Source: UBA12068 sp964452415
GTDB lineage: Bacteria; Patescibacteriota; Minisyncoccia; Moranbacterales; GWC2-37-73
Length of the DNA: 18,883 bases
Reading direction: 5' to 3'
Assembly (NCBI GenBank): GCA_964452415.1
Contig: CAYVME010000022.1
Span: forward strand, 1 to 18,883
Below are positions 1-6,470 of this stretch, one piece after another; positions within the stretch are counted from its first letter, which is position 1, and each line of letters begins with the position of its first letter. The notes beneath the pieces are model-generated. The model was not told the DNA's origin. It searched no databases and was given only the letters and a program-made list of their open reading frames with translations. The position numbers were made by a program, and so were the translations under genes.

Positions 1-598
1 CTGAAACTGTCTGTGTCCCATCTGACTGACATGCTTGTGTTGGTGTGTATGTCCATGAGTCACATGTTACTGATGAAGTGACTACCACTGCAGCCGTTTC
101 ATCTACAAGACCATTTCCAAAAACAGAAATGGTCTTGCTCTTGGTAACACCACTTACTGTTTTTTGTAAAACAAAGTCAACTTGTTCCCTTGTTTGCCCT
201 GGGCCAATCTCATCTGAACCCGAATAAACCTTAGCAAAAGGAGACTTAAAAGAAACAGTCTCTATTGCAGTAAAAGTTATTCCTGATTTCAAGGTTTGAG
301 TTCCAGGATTGCAAGTTCCCATCGAATATCCACTCCGGTCAGCATCTACTGTTATGGCATAGTCACACCCGCTAACTGCACCCTCGACCCTCTTCCCAGA
401 GAGGGCATCATTTTTTTGAGCATTGATAATGGCAGAAAGTTTCAAGCCTTCAATTTCAAGTTCTGTTTCAACTTTTTGATTTGAATCGAAACCTTTCAAC
501 ACAATTCCTGATGATATTCCAATGATAGCAATAACAACCAAGAGTTCCACCAAGGAAAATCCTAGCTTCTTTGTTTTGAAGAATTTTATTTTGTTCAT
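1..598 (-). CDS. Type IV pilin-like (pseudopilin) protein, 3' end outside window
   Basis: About 199 codons are open from the ATG at 598 to the window edge, so the C-terminus is missing. The N-terminus is a class III (prepilin) signal: a basic leader MNKIKFFKTKKLG, then FSLVELLVVIAIIG, with prepilin peptidase cleavage expected after Gly13 and the conserved Glu at +5 (Glu18). The hydrophobic stretch then forms the N-terminal pilin helix, followed by a polar, Ser/Thr/Gly-rich globular part typical of minor pilins and secretion pseudopilins. The product should be inserted in the membrane and exposed outside the cell as part of a type IV pilus or competence-type filament. There is no SD before the ATG; the 5' UTR predicted from the promoter is about 27 nt. 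It is transcribed divergently from thrS. The family is certain from the signal, but which pilin it is cannot be told. Confidence 0.88.
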   Translation of the reverse strand, partial: MNKIKFFKTKKLGFSLVELLVVIAIIGISSGIVLKGFDSNQKVETELEIEGLKLSAIINAQKNDALSGKRVEGAVSGCDYAITVDADRSGYSMGTCNPGTQTLKSGITFTAIETVSFKSPFAKVYSGSDEIGPGQTREQVDFVLQKTVSGVTKSKTISVFGNGLVDETAAVVVTSSVTCDSWTYTPTQACQSDGTQTVS

Positions 599-631
599 TT
601 TTATTTTTTAAGTTTAATTTTCAACAAATTA

Positions 632-660
632 ATTATACATCTTTTTTAAGCAACTTGCAA
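632..660 (-). promoter_or_regulatory. Promoter for the pilin-like gene
   Basis: On the minus strand, TTGCAA (655-660), a 17-bp spacer and a perfect TATAAT (632-637) form a sigma-70-type promoter about 34 bp upstream of the pilin ATG. The TTGCAA hexamer is its own reverse complement and also serves the opposing thrS promoter. Confidence 0.6.
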
Positions 661-683
661 AATGTTTATATTTCAGGTATAGT
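655..683 (+). promoter_or_regulatory. Promoter for thrS leader
   Basis: On the plus strand, TTGCAA (655-660), a 17-bp spacer and TATAGT (678-683) give a sigma-70-type promoter. A start near 690 would produce a leader of about 218 nt before the thrS ATG. It shares the whole -35 hexamer with the divergent pilin promoter. Confidence 0.55.
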
Positions 684-689
684 GTTCTT

Positions 690-822
690 ACAGTTGAATG
701 AGATTGTGGTCCACCAAGCCATGATAAAATCTCCGTTTGATCAGCTTACGAATAAGCGAAAAAGTGCCCAAACAATACGGGAAATCGAGTGGAACCGTCT
801 GACATCATCGTTGGACCTCGAT
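690..822 (+). promoter_or_regulatory. T-box-like leader RNA of thrS
   Basis: Seen in the sequence: three consecutive RNA hairpins between the predicted start and thrS. The last is the key one: ATCGAG (784-789), an unpaired TGGAACC (790-796), GTCTGAC (797-803), loop ATCATC, GTTGGAC (810-816), CTCGAT (817-822). Both helices (6 and 7 bp, two G-U pairs) are complete, and the 3' strands abut, so the 7-nt bulge lies only on the 5' side. This is the geometry and UGGNACC consensus of the T-box antiterminator/antisequestrator, where UGGN pairs with the uncharged tRNA acceptor end. The first hairpin (GAGA 700-703/TCTC 730-733, TTGTGG 704-709/CCATGA 719-724) exposes ACC (713-715), a Thr codon followed by A. 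The middle one contains GCTTA-CGAA-TAAGC (744-757). Context fits: the next gene charges tRNA-Thr. Against: stem I is not canonical (specifier in a terminal loop), and no convincing terminator or SD sequester is visible downstream, so the output mechanism is open. Confidence 0.6.
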
Positions 823-907
823 ATAAAAACATTAATTTGTTTTTCTTGTATTATTTAGGGTTTTTATTTATCAAAAAATTTCAATTAACCATTTTAAAAA
901 AAATATT

Positions 908-2674
908 ATGAAACAAGAGCAAAACAATCTTGAACTTCTCCGTCACTCAACTGCCCACATCTTAGCGGCGGCAGTTTTGGAAATGTTTCCAGAAGCAAAG
1001 TTTGGAATTGGACCAGCAATTGAAAATGGATTCTATTACGATTTCGAACTCCCAAGAACCTTGATTCCCGAAGACCTTCCTCTACTTGAAGAAAAAATGA
1101 AGGAAATAATTAAAGCAAATCACACTTTTGAAAAAGCCGAAGTTTCAGTTGATGAGGCGATGAGTAAATTCAAAGAATTAAATCAAACACTAAAGCAAGA
1201 ATTGATTGATGATCTCCACAAGACTGGAAATGAAACTGTCACAATTTACAAATCAGGAAACTTTATCGACCTTTGCTCTGGACCACACATCGAATCTGCT
1301 GGAAAAATTGATCAACGAGCTTTTGCGCTGACAAAAATTTCTGGAGCATATTGGAAAGGCGACGCGCAAAACCAACAACTTCAAAGAATCTATGGGGTGG
1401 TTTTTGAAAACAAAGATGGTCTCAAAAACTATTTTAACCTTGTCGAAGAAGCCGCCAAGAGAGATCACCGAAAACTCGGCAAAGAATTGGATTTGTTTTG
1501 CTTTTCAGATTTGATTGGACCGGGACTTCCTCTTTTCACTCCGAAAGGAACGATCATCAAGGATGAACTTCAAAAACATATTGAAAAAGTTTGCCGAACA
1601 TACGGTTTCCAAAAAGTTTCCACACCGCATCTTGCCAAAATTGATCTCTATGAAAAATCAGGACATGCTCAAAAATTCGGAGAGGAACTTTTCCAAGTAA
1701 CTTCACATTACAAGCAAAACTATGTGATGAAACCTGTGCAATGCCCACATCAAACTCAAATCTTTGCTTCACTTCCAAGATCCTACAAGGATCTTCCAAT
1801 TCGATACATGGAATCAGAGAAGCAATATCGCGATGAAAAACCAGGAGAAATTGGAGGACTTCAACGCGTGATTGCAATCACAGTTGAAGACGGACATTCT
1901 TTCTGCACGGTTGATCAGGTCAAACAAGAAGTGAAAAACATGGTGGAAATTATTCAAAATTTCTACACTTCACTTGGAATGTGGGACAATCACAGTGTCT
2001 CACTTTCAGTCAGGGACTATGCGCATCCTGAAAAATATATTGGAGAGCCTTCGGATTGGGATCTTTGTGAAAAAATGCTTCAAGATATTTCAGATGAAAT
2101 GGGACTCAAGGCCGTTAAGCACGAGGGAGAAGCAGCACTATATGGTCCAAAACTTGATTTTATGTTTCATGACTCATTAGGAAAAGAAATTCAAATCCCA
2201 ACAGTGCAACTGGATTTTGCAACTCCAAAAAGATTCGATTTGGAATACACCAACAACGAAGGCAACAAGGTTTCACCTGTAATGGTCCACCGTGCAATTC
2301 TTGGTTCATATGAAAGATTTATGATGCTTCTTATTGAACATTTCGCTGGCGCTTTCCCTCTTTGGCTCTCCCCTGTTCAAGTTTCAGTTTTGCCAATCTC
2401 AGAAAAATTCATCGACTGGGCCAAAGAAGTTGAAGCCAAACTTTTGGAAAATGACATTCGAGTTGAAATGCATGATGAAGCTGAATCACTTGGAAAAAGA
2501 ATTTCCCTTCAAGAAAAACAAAAAACTCCATACATTCTCATTATTGGAGAAAAAGAAGCCAATGAAAAAACCGTCACTGTTCGCGTGCGGGGCATCAAAG
2601 AACAGTCCGCAATAAATCTTGACGAATTCACCGAAAAAATGTTAAAAGAAATAGTGGCGAAAAAAGCCTTTTAG
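908..2674 (+). CDS. thrS: Threonyl-tRNA synthetase lacking the TGS domain
   Basis: Charges tRNA-Thr in the cytoplasm. The protein has 588 residues against about 640 for E. coli because it begins directly at the editing domain; the N-terminal TGS domain is absent. The editing domain (about 8-190) keeps HxxxH (His13, His17) and the CSGPH motif (Cys123, His127). The class II core (about 195-480) has motif 2 (YRDE, Arg308) and motif 3 (Arg470), with zinc ligands Cys279, His330 and His461. The C-terminal anticodon-binding domain (about 485-588) is intact. The usual NCPGH around the zinc Cys is QCPHQ here, which suggests a divergent subfamily. No SD precedes the ATG, and the open frame upstream back to the TAA at 833 lacks another normal start. 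It probably shares a transcript with the zinc-ribbon gene 31 bp downstream. Regulation by a T-box-like leader is proposed. Confidence 0.97.
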   Translation: MKQEQNNLELLRHSTAHILAAAVLEMFPEAKFGIGPAIENGFYYDFELPRTLIPEDLPLLEEKMKEIIKANHTFEKAEVSVDEAMSKFKELNQTLKQELIDDLHKTGNETVTIYKSGNFIDLCSGPHIESAGKIDQRAFALTKISGAYWKGDAQNQQLQRIYGVVFENKDGLKNYFNLVEEAAKRDHRKLGKELDLFCFSDLIGPGLPLFTPKGTIIKDELQKHIEKVCRTYGFQKVSTPHLAKIDLYEKSGHAQKFGEELFQVTSHYKQNYVMKPVQCPHQTQIFASLPRSYKDLPIRYMESEKQYRDEKPGEIGGLQRVIAITVEDGHSFCTVDQVKQEVKNMVEIIQNFYTSLGMWDNHSVSLSVRDYAHPEKYIGEPSDWDLCEKMLQDISDEMGLKAVKHEGEAALYGPKLDFMFHDSLGKEIQIPTVQLDFATPKRFDLEYTNNEGNKVSPVMVHRAILGSYERFMMLLIEHFAGAFPLWLSPVQVSVLPISEKFIDWAKEVEAKLLENDIRVEMHDEAESLGKRISLQEKQKTPYILIIGEKEANEKTVTVRVRGIKEQSAINLDEFTEKMLKEIVAKKAF

Positions 2675-2705
2675 AAAAAACCTATACATTTCCAAGGAGG
2701 AAAGC

Positions 2706-2990
2706 ATGATTTTCAAGAACGATACACCAGTCACTGATAAACAACCAACTGTTGAGCTATTGGTTTTGGTTGAGCTGGGGATTCACTGCCCGCATTGTCG
2801 AAGAAGACAAGTCCGAGAGGACTCCATTCAGCCCATAACATTAACGAGTCCCAAGGAAGAACATCCCAATTGGACTCCTGATGCCAAAGGAATATTGTCA
2901 TGCGAATACTGTGATAGGAAATTCCTCATCACAATTCCATTGGCAATAGAAGGATTGTTTTCTCAAAAAAACGACCGGGAAGGGATTTAA
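2706..2990 (+). CDS. Small zinc-ribbon protein of unknown function
   Basis: A 94-residue soluble protein with two CxxC pairs, CPHC (Cys28, Cys31) and CEYC (Cys66, Cys69), separated by about 35 residues. That is the layout of a single zinc ribbon joining two knuckles. No catalytic motif or membrane segment is visible, and I do not recognise the family. A strong SD (AAGGAGG, 5 nt spacing) fixes the ATG, unlike neighbouring thrS and miaB, which have none. It follows thrS by 31 bp on the same strand and is closed by a 12-bp hairpin at 3013-3041. It could be transcribed from the thrS promoter. A nucleic-acid or protein-binding role is only a guess from the zinc ribbon. Confidence 0.75.
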   Translation: MIFKNDTPVTDKQPTVELLVLVELGIHCPHCRRRQVREDSIQPITLTSPKEEHPNWTPDAKGILSCEYCDRKFLITIPLAIEGLFSQKNDREGI

Positions 2991-3012
2991 AAAGTGCTTG
3001 GCCACAGACAGT

Positions 3013-3041
3013 AAAGAGGGGTTGCCACGCAACCCCTCTTT
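3013..3041 (+). terminator. Hairpin terminator after zinc-ribbon gene
   Basis: A 12-bp perfect stem AAAGAGGGGTTG / CAACCCCTCTTT with a 5-nt loop lies 22 bp after the stop codon. The U-tract is short (the 3' arm ends CUCUUU, then A-rich), so termination efficiency is uncertain. The remaining 100 bp before miaB contain an AT-rich palindrome near 3063-3085 and a small imperfect hairpin (CTGGAGC / GCTCAG) but no gene. Confidence 0.6.
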
Positions 3042-3142
3042 AAAAAATTAGACGAATACACTGAAATATTTTCAAAAATATTCGATTGCGCCCCAGCACT
3101 GGAGCACAGCTCAGTTTAGGGTAAAAAATAAACACACTTAGT

Positions 3143-4510
3143 ATGAATAAAAAATATTACATCAAAACATTTGGTTGCCAAATGAATACCAGTGACAGCG
3201 AGAGAATTGCTTCTTTTTTGGAAAGCAAGGGTTTTTCCTTAGCAAAAGAAATCCAAGAGGCTGATTTGGCAATTTTCAACACTTGCGGAATCAAGCAAAC
3301 AGCTGAGAACAGGGCGTACAGCATGATCAACAACCTAAGAAAATCACAGTCAAAAGTTAAAAGCAGAAAGTCGAAAGCTATCGTGATGACAGGCTGTCTT
3401 GCAAATCGCAGTGATGTTCAAAAAAGAATGAAGCTCAAGGTTGATCTTTTTACTGAAATAAAAAACTTTCAAGAATCAATTTTCGAAATTAACCTACTCA
3501 AAAAAAATAAGGATATTTTCAGCAAGGAAAATCTGGCATATCTTTCAATTCAGCCAAAACATGAAAGTTCTTTTCAGGCATATGTCCCAATTATGACAGG
3601 TTGCAACAATTTTTGTTCATATTGCGTGGTTCCCCATGCTCGCGGACGCGAAGTTTCGCGCCCTGCCAATGAAATAATTTCCGAGGTTAAGGATTTGATT
3701 TCGAAAAATTACAAACACATCATTCTGCTTGGACAAAATGTTAATTCATACAAAAGTCCTCAATCATTATCTTCTTCTCCCTCTGGGAGAGGATGTCGTG
3801 TACTCACGACAGGTGAGGGTACCAACTTTTCGCAACTGCTAAAAAAAATAAATTCAATTGGTGGAAAATTTTGGATTAGCTTTGTTTCGTCGCACCCCAA
3901 GGACATGAGCGATGAGCTCATAGAAACAGTTGCGAAGTGCAAGAAGGTTTGTGAGTGGATTCACCTTCCCGTTCAAGCTGGAGACGATGCGATTCTTGCA
4001 AAAATGAATCGAAAATACACCAAAAAACATTATTTGGGAAGAATTAAAAAAATAAAGTTGGCCTTTAAGAAATACAAACCAGATTCAATGCTCTCAATTT
4101 CATCTGACATCATTGTTGGGTTCCCTGGAGAAACCAACAAACAATTTCTCCAGTCGGCAGATGTGATGGAAAAGTCCAAATTCGACATGGTCTTTTTTGG
4201 ACAGTTCTCTCCCCGACCAGGCACAGTCGCTTGGAAAATGAAAGATAATGTTTCTCAAGAAGAGAAATTCAGAAGGGAAAATTTCCTCAATGACATTCTC
4301 AAAAAAGCCACACTGGCAAATAACAAAAAATATGTTGGCAAAACATTGGAAGTCTTGATTGAAAAAGAAAAAGATGGATTTTACTTTGGCAAAACCAGGA
4401 CTCAAAAGAATGTTAAGATTATCTCAAAAAAGAAACTGCCAATTGGTGAATTCGTTAAAGTCAAAATAGCCAAAGCAAACATTTGGAATCTAGAAGGAAA
4501 CATAAGATAA
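3143..4510 (+). CDS. miaB: tRNA-2-methylthio-N6-dimethylallyladenosine synthase
   Basis: Radical-SAM methylthiotransferase that turns i6A37 into ms2i6A37 in tRNAs reading UNN codons. Domains in order: UPF0004 N-terminal domain with three cluster cysteines (Cys12 in GCQMN, Cys48 in NTCGI, Cys85 in TGCLA); radical-SAM core with CNNFCSYC (Cys154, Cys158, Cys161); C-terminal TRAM domain (about 395-455). It has 455 residues, near the usual length, but carries two internal stretches that look inserted: residues about 69-80, coded by 7-nt repeats (3347-3381), and about 207-227, coded by a double palindrome (3774-3822) within the loop after the ILLGQNVNSY segment. Both keep the frame. No SD is present before the ATG. 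Its substrate-making partner miaA lies 0.55 kb downstream on the same strand, separated by a reversed response regulator gene. Confidence 0.95.
   Translation: MNKKYYIKTFGCQMNTSDSERIASFLESKGFSLAKEIQEADLAIFNTCGIKQTAENRAYSMINNLRKSQSKVKSRKSKAIVMTGCLANRSDVQKRMKLKVDLFTEIKNFQESIFEINLLKKNKDIFSKENLAYLSIQPKHESSFQAYVPIMTGCNNFCSYCVVPHARGREVSRPANEIISEVKDLISKNYKHIILLGQNVNSYKSPQSLSSSPSGRGCRVLTTGEGTNFSQLLKKINSIGGKFWISFVSSHPKDMSDELIETVAKCKKVCEWIHLPVQAGDDAILAKMNRKYTKKHYLGRIKKIKLAFKKYKPDSMLSISSDIIVGFPGETNKQFLQSADVMEKSKFDMVFFGQFSPRPGTVAWKMKDNVSQEEKFRRENFLNDILKKATLANNKKYVGKTLEVLIEKEKDGFYFGKTRTQKNVKIISKKKLPIGEFVKVKIAKANIWNLEGNIR
3347..3381 (+). repeat. Heptanucleotide repeat inside miaB
   Basis: Five units in strict 7-nt phase: CAGTCAA, AAGTTAA, AAGCAGA, AAGTCGA, AAGCTAT. 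They encode a Ser/Lys-rich stretch (residues about 69-80) just before the strand leading to the third cluster cysteine. MiaB proteins normally have a shorter linker here, so an in-frame insertion or slippage expansion is likely. Confidence 0.6.
3774..3822 (+). repeat. Palindromic element inside miaB
   Basis: Two tandem hairpins sit in the coding sequence: CTTCTCCC / GGGAGAGG (3774-3792, 3-nt loop) and GTCGTG / CACGAC (3795-3810, 4-nt loop), then AGGTGAGGGTACC. The encoded residues (about 211-227, Ser/Gly/Arg-rich) replace the short variable loop after the NVNSY segment. This resembles in-frame repeated palindromic elements known from Rickettsia; here there is only one clear copy, so element status is inferred. 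Confidence 0.5.
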
Positions 4511-4548
4511 AAAAAATCAAGGCACACGCAATTACGCAAGCCTTGATT
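4511..4548 (-). terminator. Terminator between miaB and the response regulator
   Basis: A 9-bp stem AATCAAGGC (4515-4523) / GCCTTGATT (4540-4548), with a run of A on its left side, which is a U-tract in the minus transcript. It terminates the response-regulator gene and may also stop miaB transcription. Confidence 0.75.
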
Positions 4549-4562
4549 CATATCAACTACAA

Positions 4563-4973
4563 CTACACATAAGTAAAAACTTCAGGTGGTGACAATGGGT
4601 GACCGCACAACAAGCCAAGCGTCTCTTTAACGACTACAATTAAATTTTGTGGTTTAATCGGCTTACCAAGAATTATTCTTCCCGCACCTTGAATTGATGT
4701 TGCTATCGCTGGATCACAATATCCGCTGATGAATATGATAGGTATTTCAATGCTGAGCCTTTCAATTGCCAGCATTAATTCCATTCCGTTCATCTTCGGC
4801 ATCACAATGTCAGAAATAATCAAGTTAAATTCATGTTCGCGAATTAGTTCCAGCGCCGCTTCTCCATCCTCAGCTTCGAAAATAATTGCACCCAAATTAA
4901 GGCCGTGCAATACCGAAACAAACATCGGTCGTACTTGACTGTCATCATCCACAACAAGAATTTTTATTGCCAT
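4563..4973 (-). CDS. Single-domain response regulator (CheY-like)
   Basis: 136 residues forming one receiver domain. The acidic pocket Asp9-Asp10-Asp11, the phospho-acceptor Asp55 (in IISDIVMPKMNG), the switch Ser83 (FISGY) and the invariant Lys104 (GKPIKP) are all present, so it should be phosphorylated by a histidine kinase. No output domain follows, only a tail of about 20 residues with a Cys-Gly-His-Pro segment. No kinase gene is in the window, so its partner is unknown. A strong SD (GGGAGGT, 7 nt spacing) fixes the start. It is a monocistronic unit with its own promoter and terminator, inserted in reverse between miaB and miaA. Confidence 0.93.
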   Translation of the reverse strand: MAIKILVVDDDSQVRPMFVSVLHGLNLGAIIFEAEDGEAALELIREHEFNLIISDIVMPKMNGMELMLAIERLSIEIPIIFISGYCDPAIATSIQGAGRIILGKPIKPQNLIVVVKETLGLLCGHPLSPPEVFTYV

Positions 4974-5025
4974 ACAGATAACCTCCCTTTTTGCCAGATA
5001 TGTGAATATAAATTTTCAAGAACTA

Positions 5026-5053
5026 TTGCATATTCCAATGGCCTTAGTATACT
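5026..5053 (+). promoter_or_regulatory. miaA promoter, predicting a leaderless transcript
   Basis: TTGCAT (5026-5031), a 16-bp spacer and TATACT (5048-5053). A start 7-8 bp downstream falls at 5060-5062, essentially on the miaA ATG at 5062, so the message would be leaderless. The -10 box lies in the palindrome TAGTATACTA and overlaps the opposing promoter. Confidence 0.5.
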
Positions 5054-5075
5054 ATTACAATATGAACAATGTAAA
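5046..5075 (-). promoter_or_regulatory. Response regulator promoter
   Basis: On the minus strand, TTTACA (5070-5075), an 18-bp spacer and TATACT (5046-5051) lie about 73 bp upstream of the regulator ATG. The -10 overlaps the miaA -10 on the other strand, and the -35 lies inside the first codons of miaA, so the two promoters should exclude each other. Confidence 0.45.
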
Positions 5076-6021
5076 GCCCTTAAAAATAATCATCATCTAC
5101 GGTCCGACTGCATCTGGAAAATCAGATGTGGCGATTAGGCTTGCCAAAAAATTTGATGGGGAGATCATTTCAGCTGATAGCAGGCAAATCTTCAAGGGTC
5201 TCGACATTGGAGCAGGCAAAGTTGAAAAGGACGAGCCAGGTTTCATCTCAAGATTTTTCCATAAATCGAAAGAAAATGAGTTTTTTTCTGAAGGCATCAG
5301 GCATCATTTGATTGATGTGGCTGAGCCGATGGAAGATTATAATGTTTCTCATTTCAAAAAAGACGCGGAAAGAATCATTGAAGAAATTTCAAATCGCGGA
5401 AAAATCCCAATCATTTGCGGTGGCACCAATTTTTGGATCGATTCGATCGTGCATGACTCGCAGATTCCAGAAGTTGCCCCAAATCCCCAGCTACGCAAAG
5501 AACTTGAAGAAAAAACCACGGAAGAACTTTTTGCTCAACTTGAGAAAATGGATTCTCAGCGTGCCGAAAATATTGATGCAAAAAACAAAGTTCGTCTCGT
5601 TCGCGCAATTGAGATTACAACAAAGCTCGGCTCAGTTCCAGAGCTAGAGTTCACAACCCTGAACCCAAACTATGACTTTTTGCAAATAGGAATAAAAACG
5701 GAAAGAGAAAAAATTAATGCGAAAATAAAAAAACGTCTCGATCAGCGCTTTGAAGATGGAATGATTATTGAAGTTGAAGAATTGCACGAAAACGAAGTTT
5801 CCTTTGAATGGATGGAGAGAATCGGACTTGAATATCGCTGGATCTCAAGATATCTGCAAAAAAAAGTTGAATTTGAAGAAATGAAAGAAAAACTATATTT
5901 TGATATCATCCACTTTGCCAAACGCCAAATGACTTGGCTAAAAAGAAACAAAGAAATAATCTGGCTTCAGGATTATTCTCAAATAAAAAAAGAAGTCAAA
6001 AAATTCCTCAAGAAAAAATAA
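5062..6021 (+). CDS. miaA: tRNA dimethylallyltransferase
   Basis: Transfers dimethylallyl from DMAPP to A37 of UNN-reading tRNAs, making the i6A that MiaB then thiomethylates. From the ATG at 5062 it is 319 residues, a normal family length. The P-loop GPTASGKS is at 14-21, followed by ISADSRQIFKGLDIGAGK (Asp39 region, substrate binding) and GGTNFWI, the family's GGTxxY-like site. The C-terminal segment FAKRQMTWLKRN is the usual tRNA-contacting tail. An upstream in-frame ATG at 5002 would add 20 residues not seen in the family and would lie upstream of the promoter, so I start at 5062. There is no SD; leaderless initiation is predicted. It converges on a Cys-rich gene, with a terminator between them. 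Confidence 0.95.
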   Translation: MNNVKPLKIIIIYGPTASGKSDVAIRLAKKFDGEIISADSRQIFKGLDIGAGKVEKDEPGFISRFFHKSKENEFFSEGIRHHLIDVAEPMEDYNVSHFKKDAERIIEEISNRGKIPIICGGTNFWIDSIVHDSQIPEVAPNPQLRKELEEKTTEELFAQLEKMDSQRAENIDAKNKVRLVRAIEITTKLGSVPELEFTTLNPNYDFLQIGIKTEREKINAKIKKRLDQRFEDGMIIEVEELHENEVSFEWMERIGLEYRWISRYLQKKVEFEEMKEKLYFDIIHFAKRQMTWLKRNKEIIWLQDYSQIKKEVKKFLKKK

Positions 6022-6025
6022 TTGA

Positions 6026-6050
6026 GGCTGATGCAGTTTCCGCATCAGCC
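6026..6050. terminator. Bidirectional terminator after miaA
   Basis: A perfect 9-bp stem GGCTGATGC / GCATCAGCC with a 7-nt loop lies between the convergent miaA (stop at 6021) and the Cys-rich gene (stop at 6057). The U-tract is weak on both strands (CCTTGTTT on plus, CTCAATTATTTTTTC on minus). Confidence 0.65.
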
Positions 6051-6056
6051 CCTTGT

Positions 6057-6386
6057 TTATGTGGCTAGTTCCTGAATAGTTGTCTTTTTGACAGCTAATT
6101 TGTAATCCCTAGTGCCAAAGCCTACTTGGACAATTGCCCTTTCTTCGCAAACGACAAACCACTCTTCTGTGCATTTAATATCATCAGCGAACTGACACCC
6201 ATCATCCCTCAATGGACACATCTTGCGTATCTTACTTTTTTTCGCACACTTCTCGCATTTTTCATATGCAAGTCCATTGAGGCCAGCAGCATAAATCATT
6301 TCTCCGGAACTTTTCTCCCAAGTCCAGTCCTCTTTTTTTACTGCCCCACATGTTAAACACCTAGATATTATTTCTCTGCAGGTCAT
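6057..6386 (-). CDS. Cysteine-rich small protein, unknown function
   Basis: 109 residues with nine cysteines: Cys3, a CLTC pair (10, 13), a CEKC pair (44, 47), then Cys57, 64, 72 and 80. The spacing suggests one or two zinc sites or, less likely, a metal cluster. The C-terminal third lacks Cys and looks like a beta-strand-rich segment. There is no signal peptide or membrane helix, and I do not recognise the family. The start is set by an AAAGGAG SD 8 nt before the ATG. A 6-bp hairpin (CCAAAG/CTTTGG, 6402-6420) sits immediately upstream of the SD, and an intrinsic terminator lies 58 bp upstream on the same strand (6444-6470), so leader-based control is possible. Confidence 0.7.
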   Translation of the reverse strand: MTCREIISRCLTCGAVKKEDWTWEKSSGEMIYAAGLNGLAYEKCEKCAKKSKIRKMCPLRDDGCQFADDIKCTEEWFVVCEERAIVQVGFGTRDYKLAVKKTTIQELAT

Positions 6387-6443
6387 GATTCACACTCCTT
6401 TCCAAAGTCTCATGCTTTGGGCTTAAAGAACTGTTTTTGTGAT

Positions 6444-6470
6444 AAAAAAAATCACCACACGGGCGATTTT
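6444..6470 (-). terminator. Intrinsic terminator or attenuator upstream of the Cys-rich gene
   Basis: In the minus transcript a 9-bp stem AAAATCGCC / GGTGATTTT (one G-U) with a 5-nt loop is followed by a run of U. It points towards the Cys-rich gene at 6386 but lies before its SD, so it either ends a very short transcript or attenuates this gene. It is weaker on the plus strand, where the G-U becomes an A-C mismatch. Confidence 0.6.

Noticed and set aside
655..858. 67-codon plus-strand frame in the thrS leader
   Set aside because: It starts at a TTG that is the -35 box, ahead of the predicted start site, has no SD, and overlaps the structured T-box-like RNA.
866..907. ATT start for thrS after AGGG at 857-860
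   Set aside because: The spacing is tolerable and the frame is open, but ATT starts are very rare and the added residues are not conserved ThrRS sequence.
5002..5061. Earlier start for miaA
   Set aside because: It would add 20 residues foreign to MiaA and lie upstream of the promoter -10 box.
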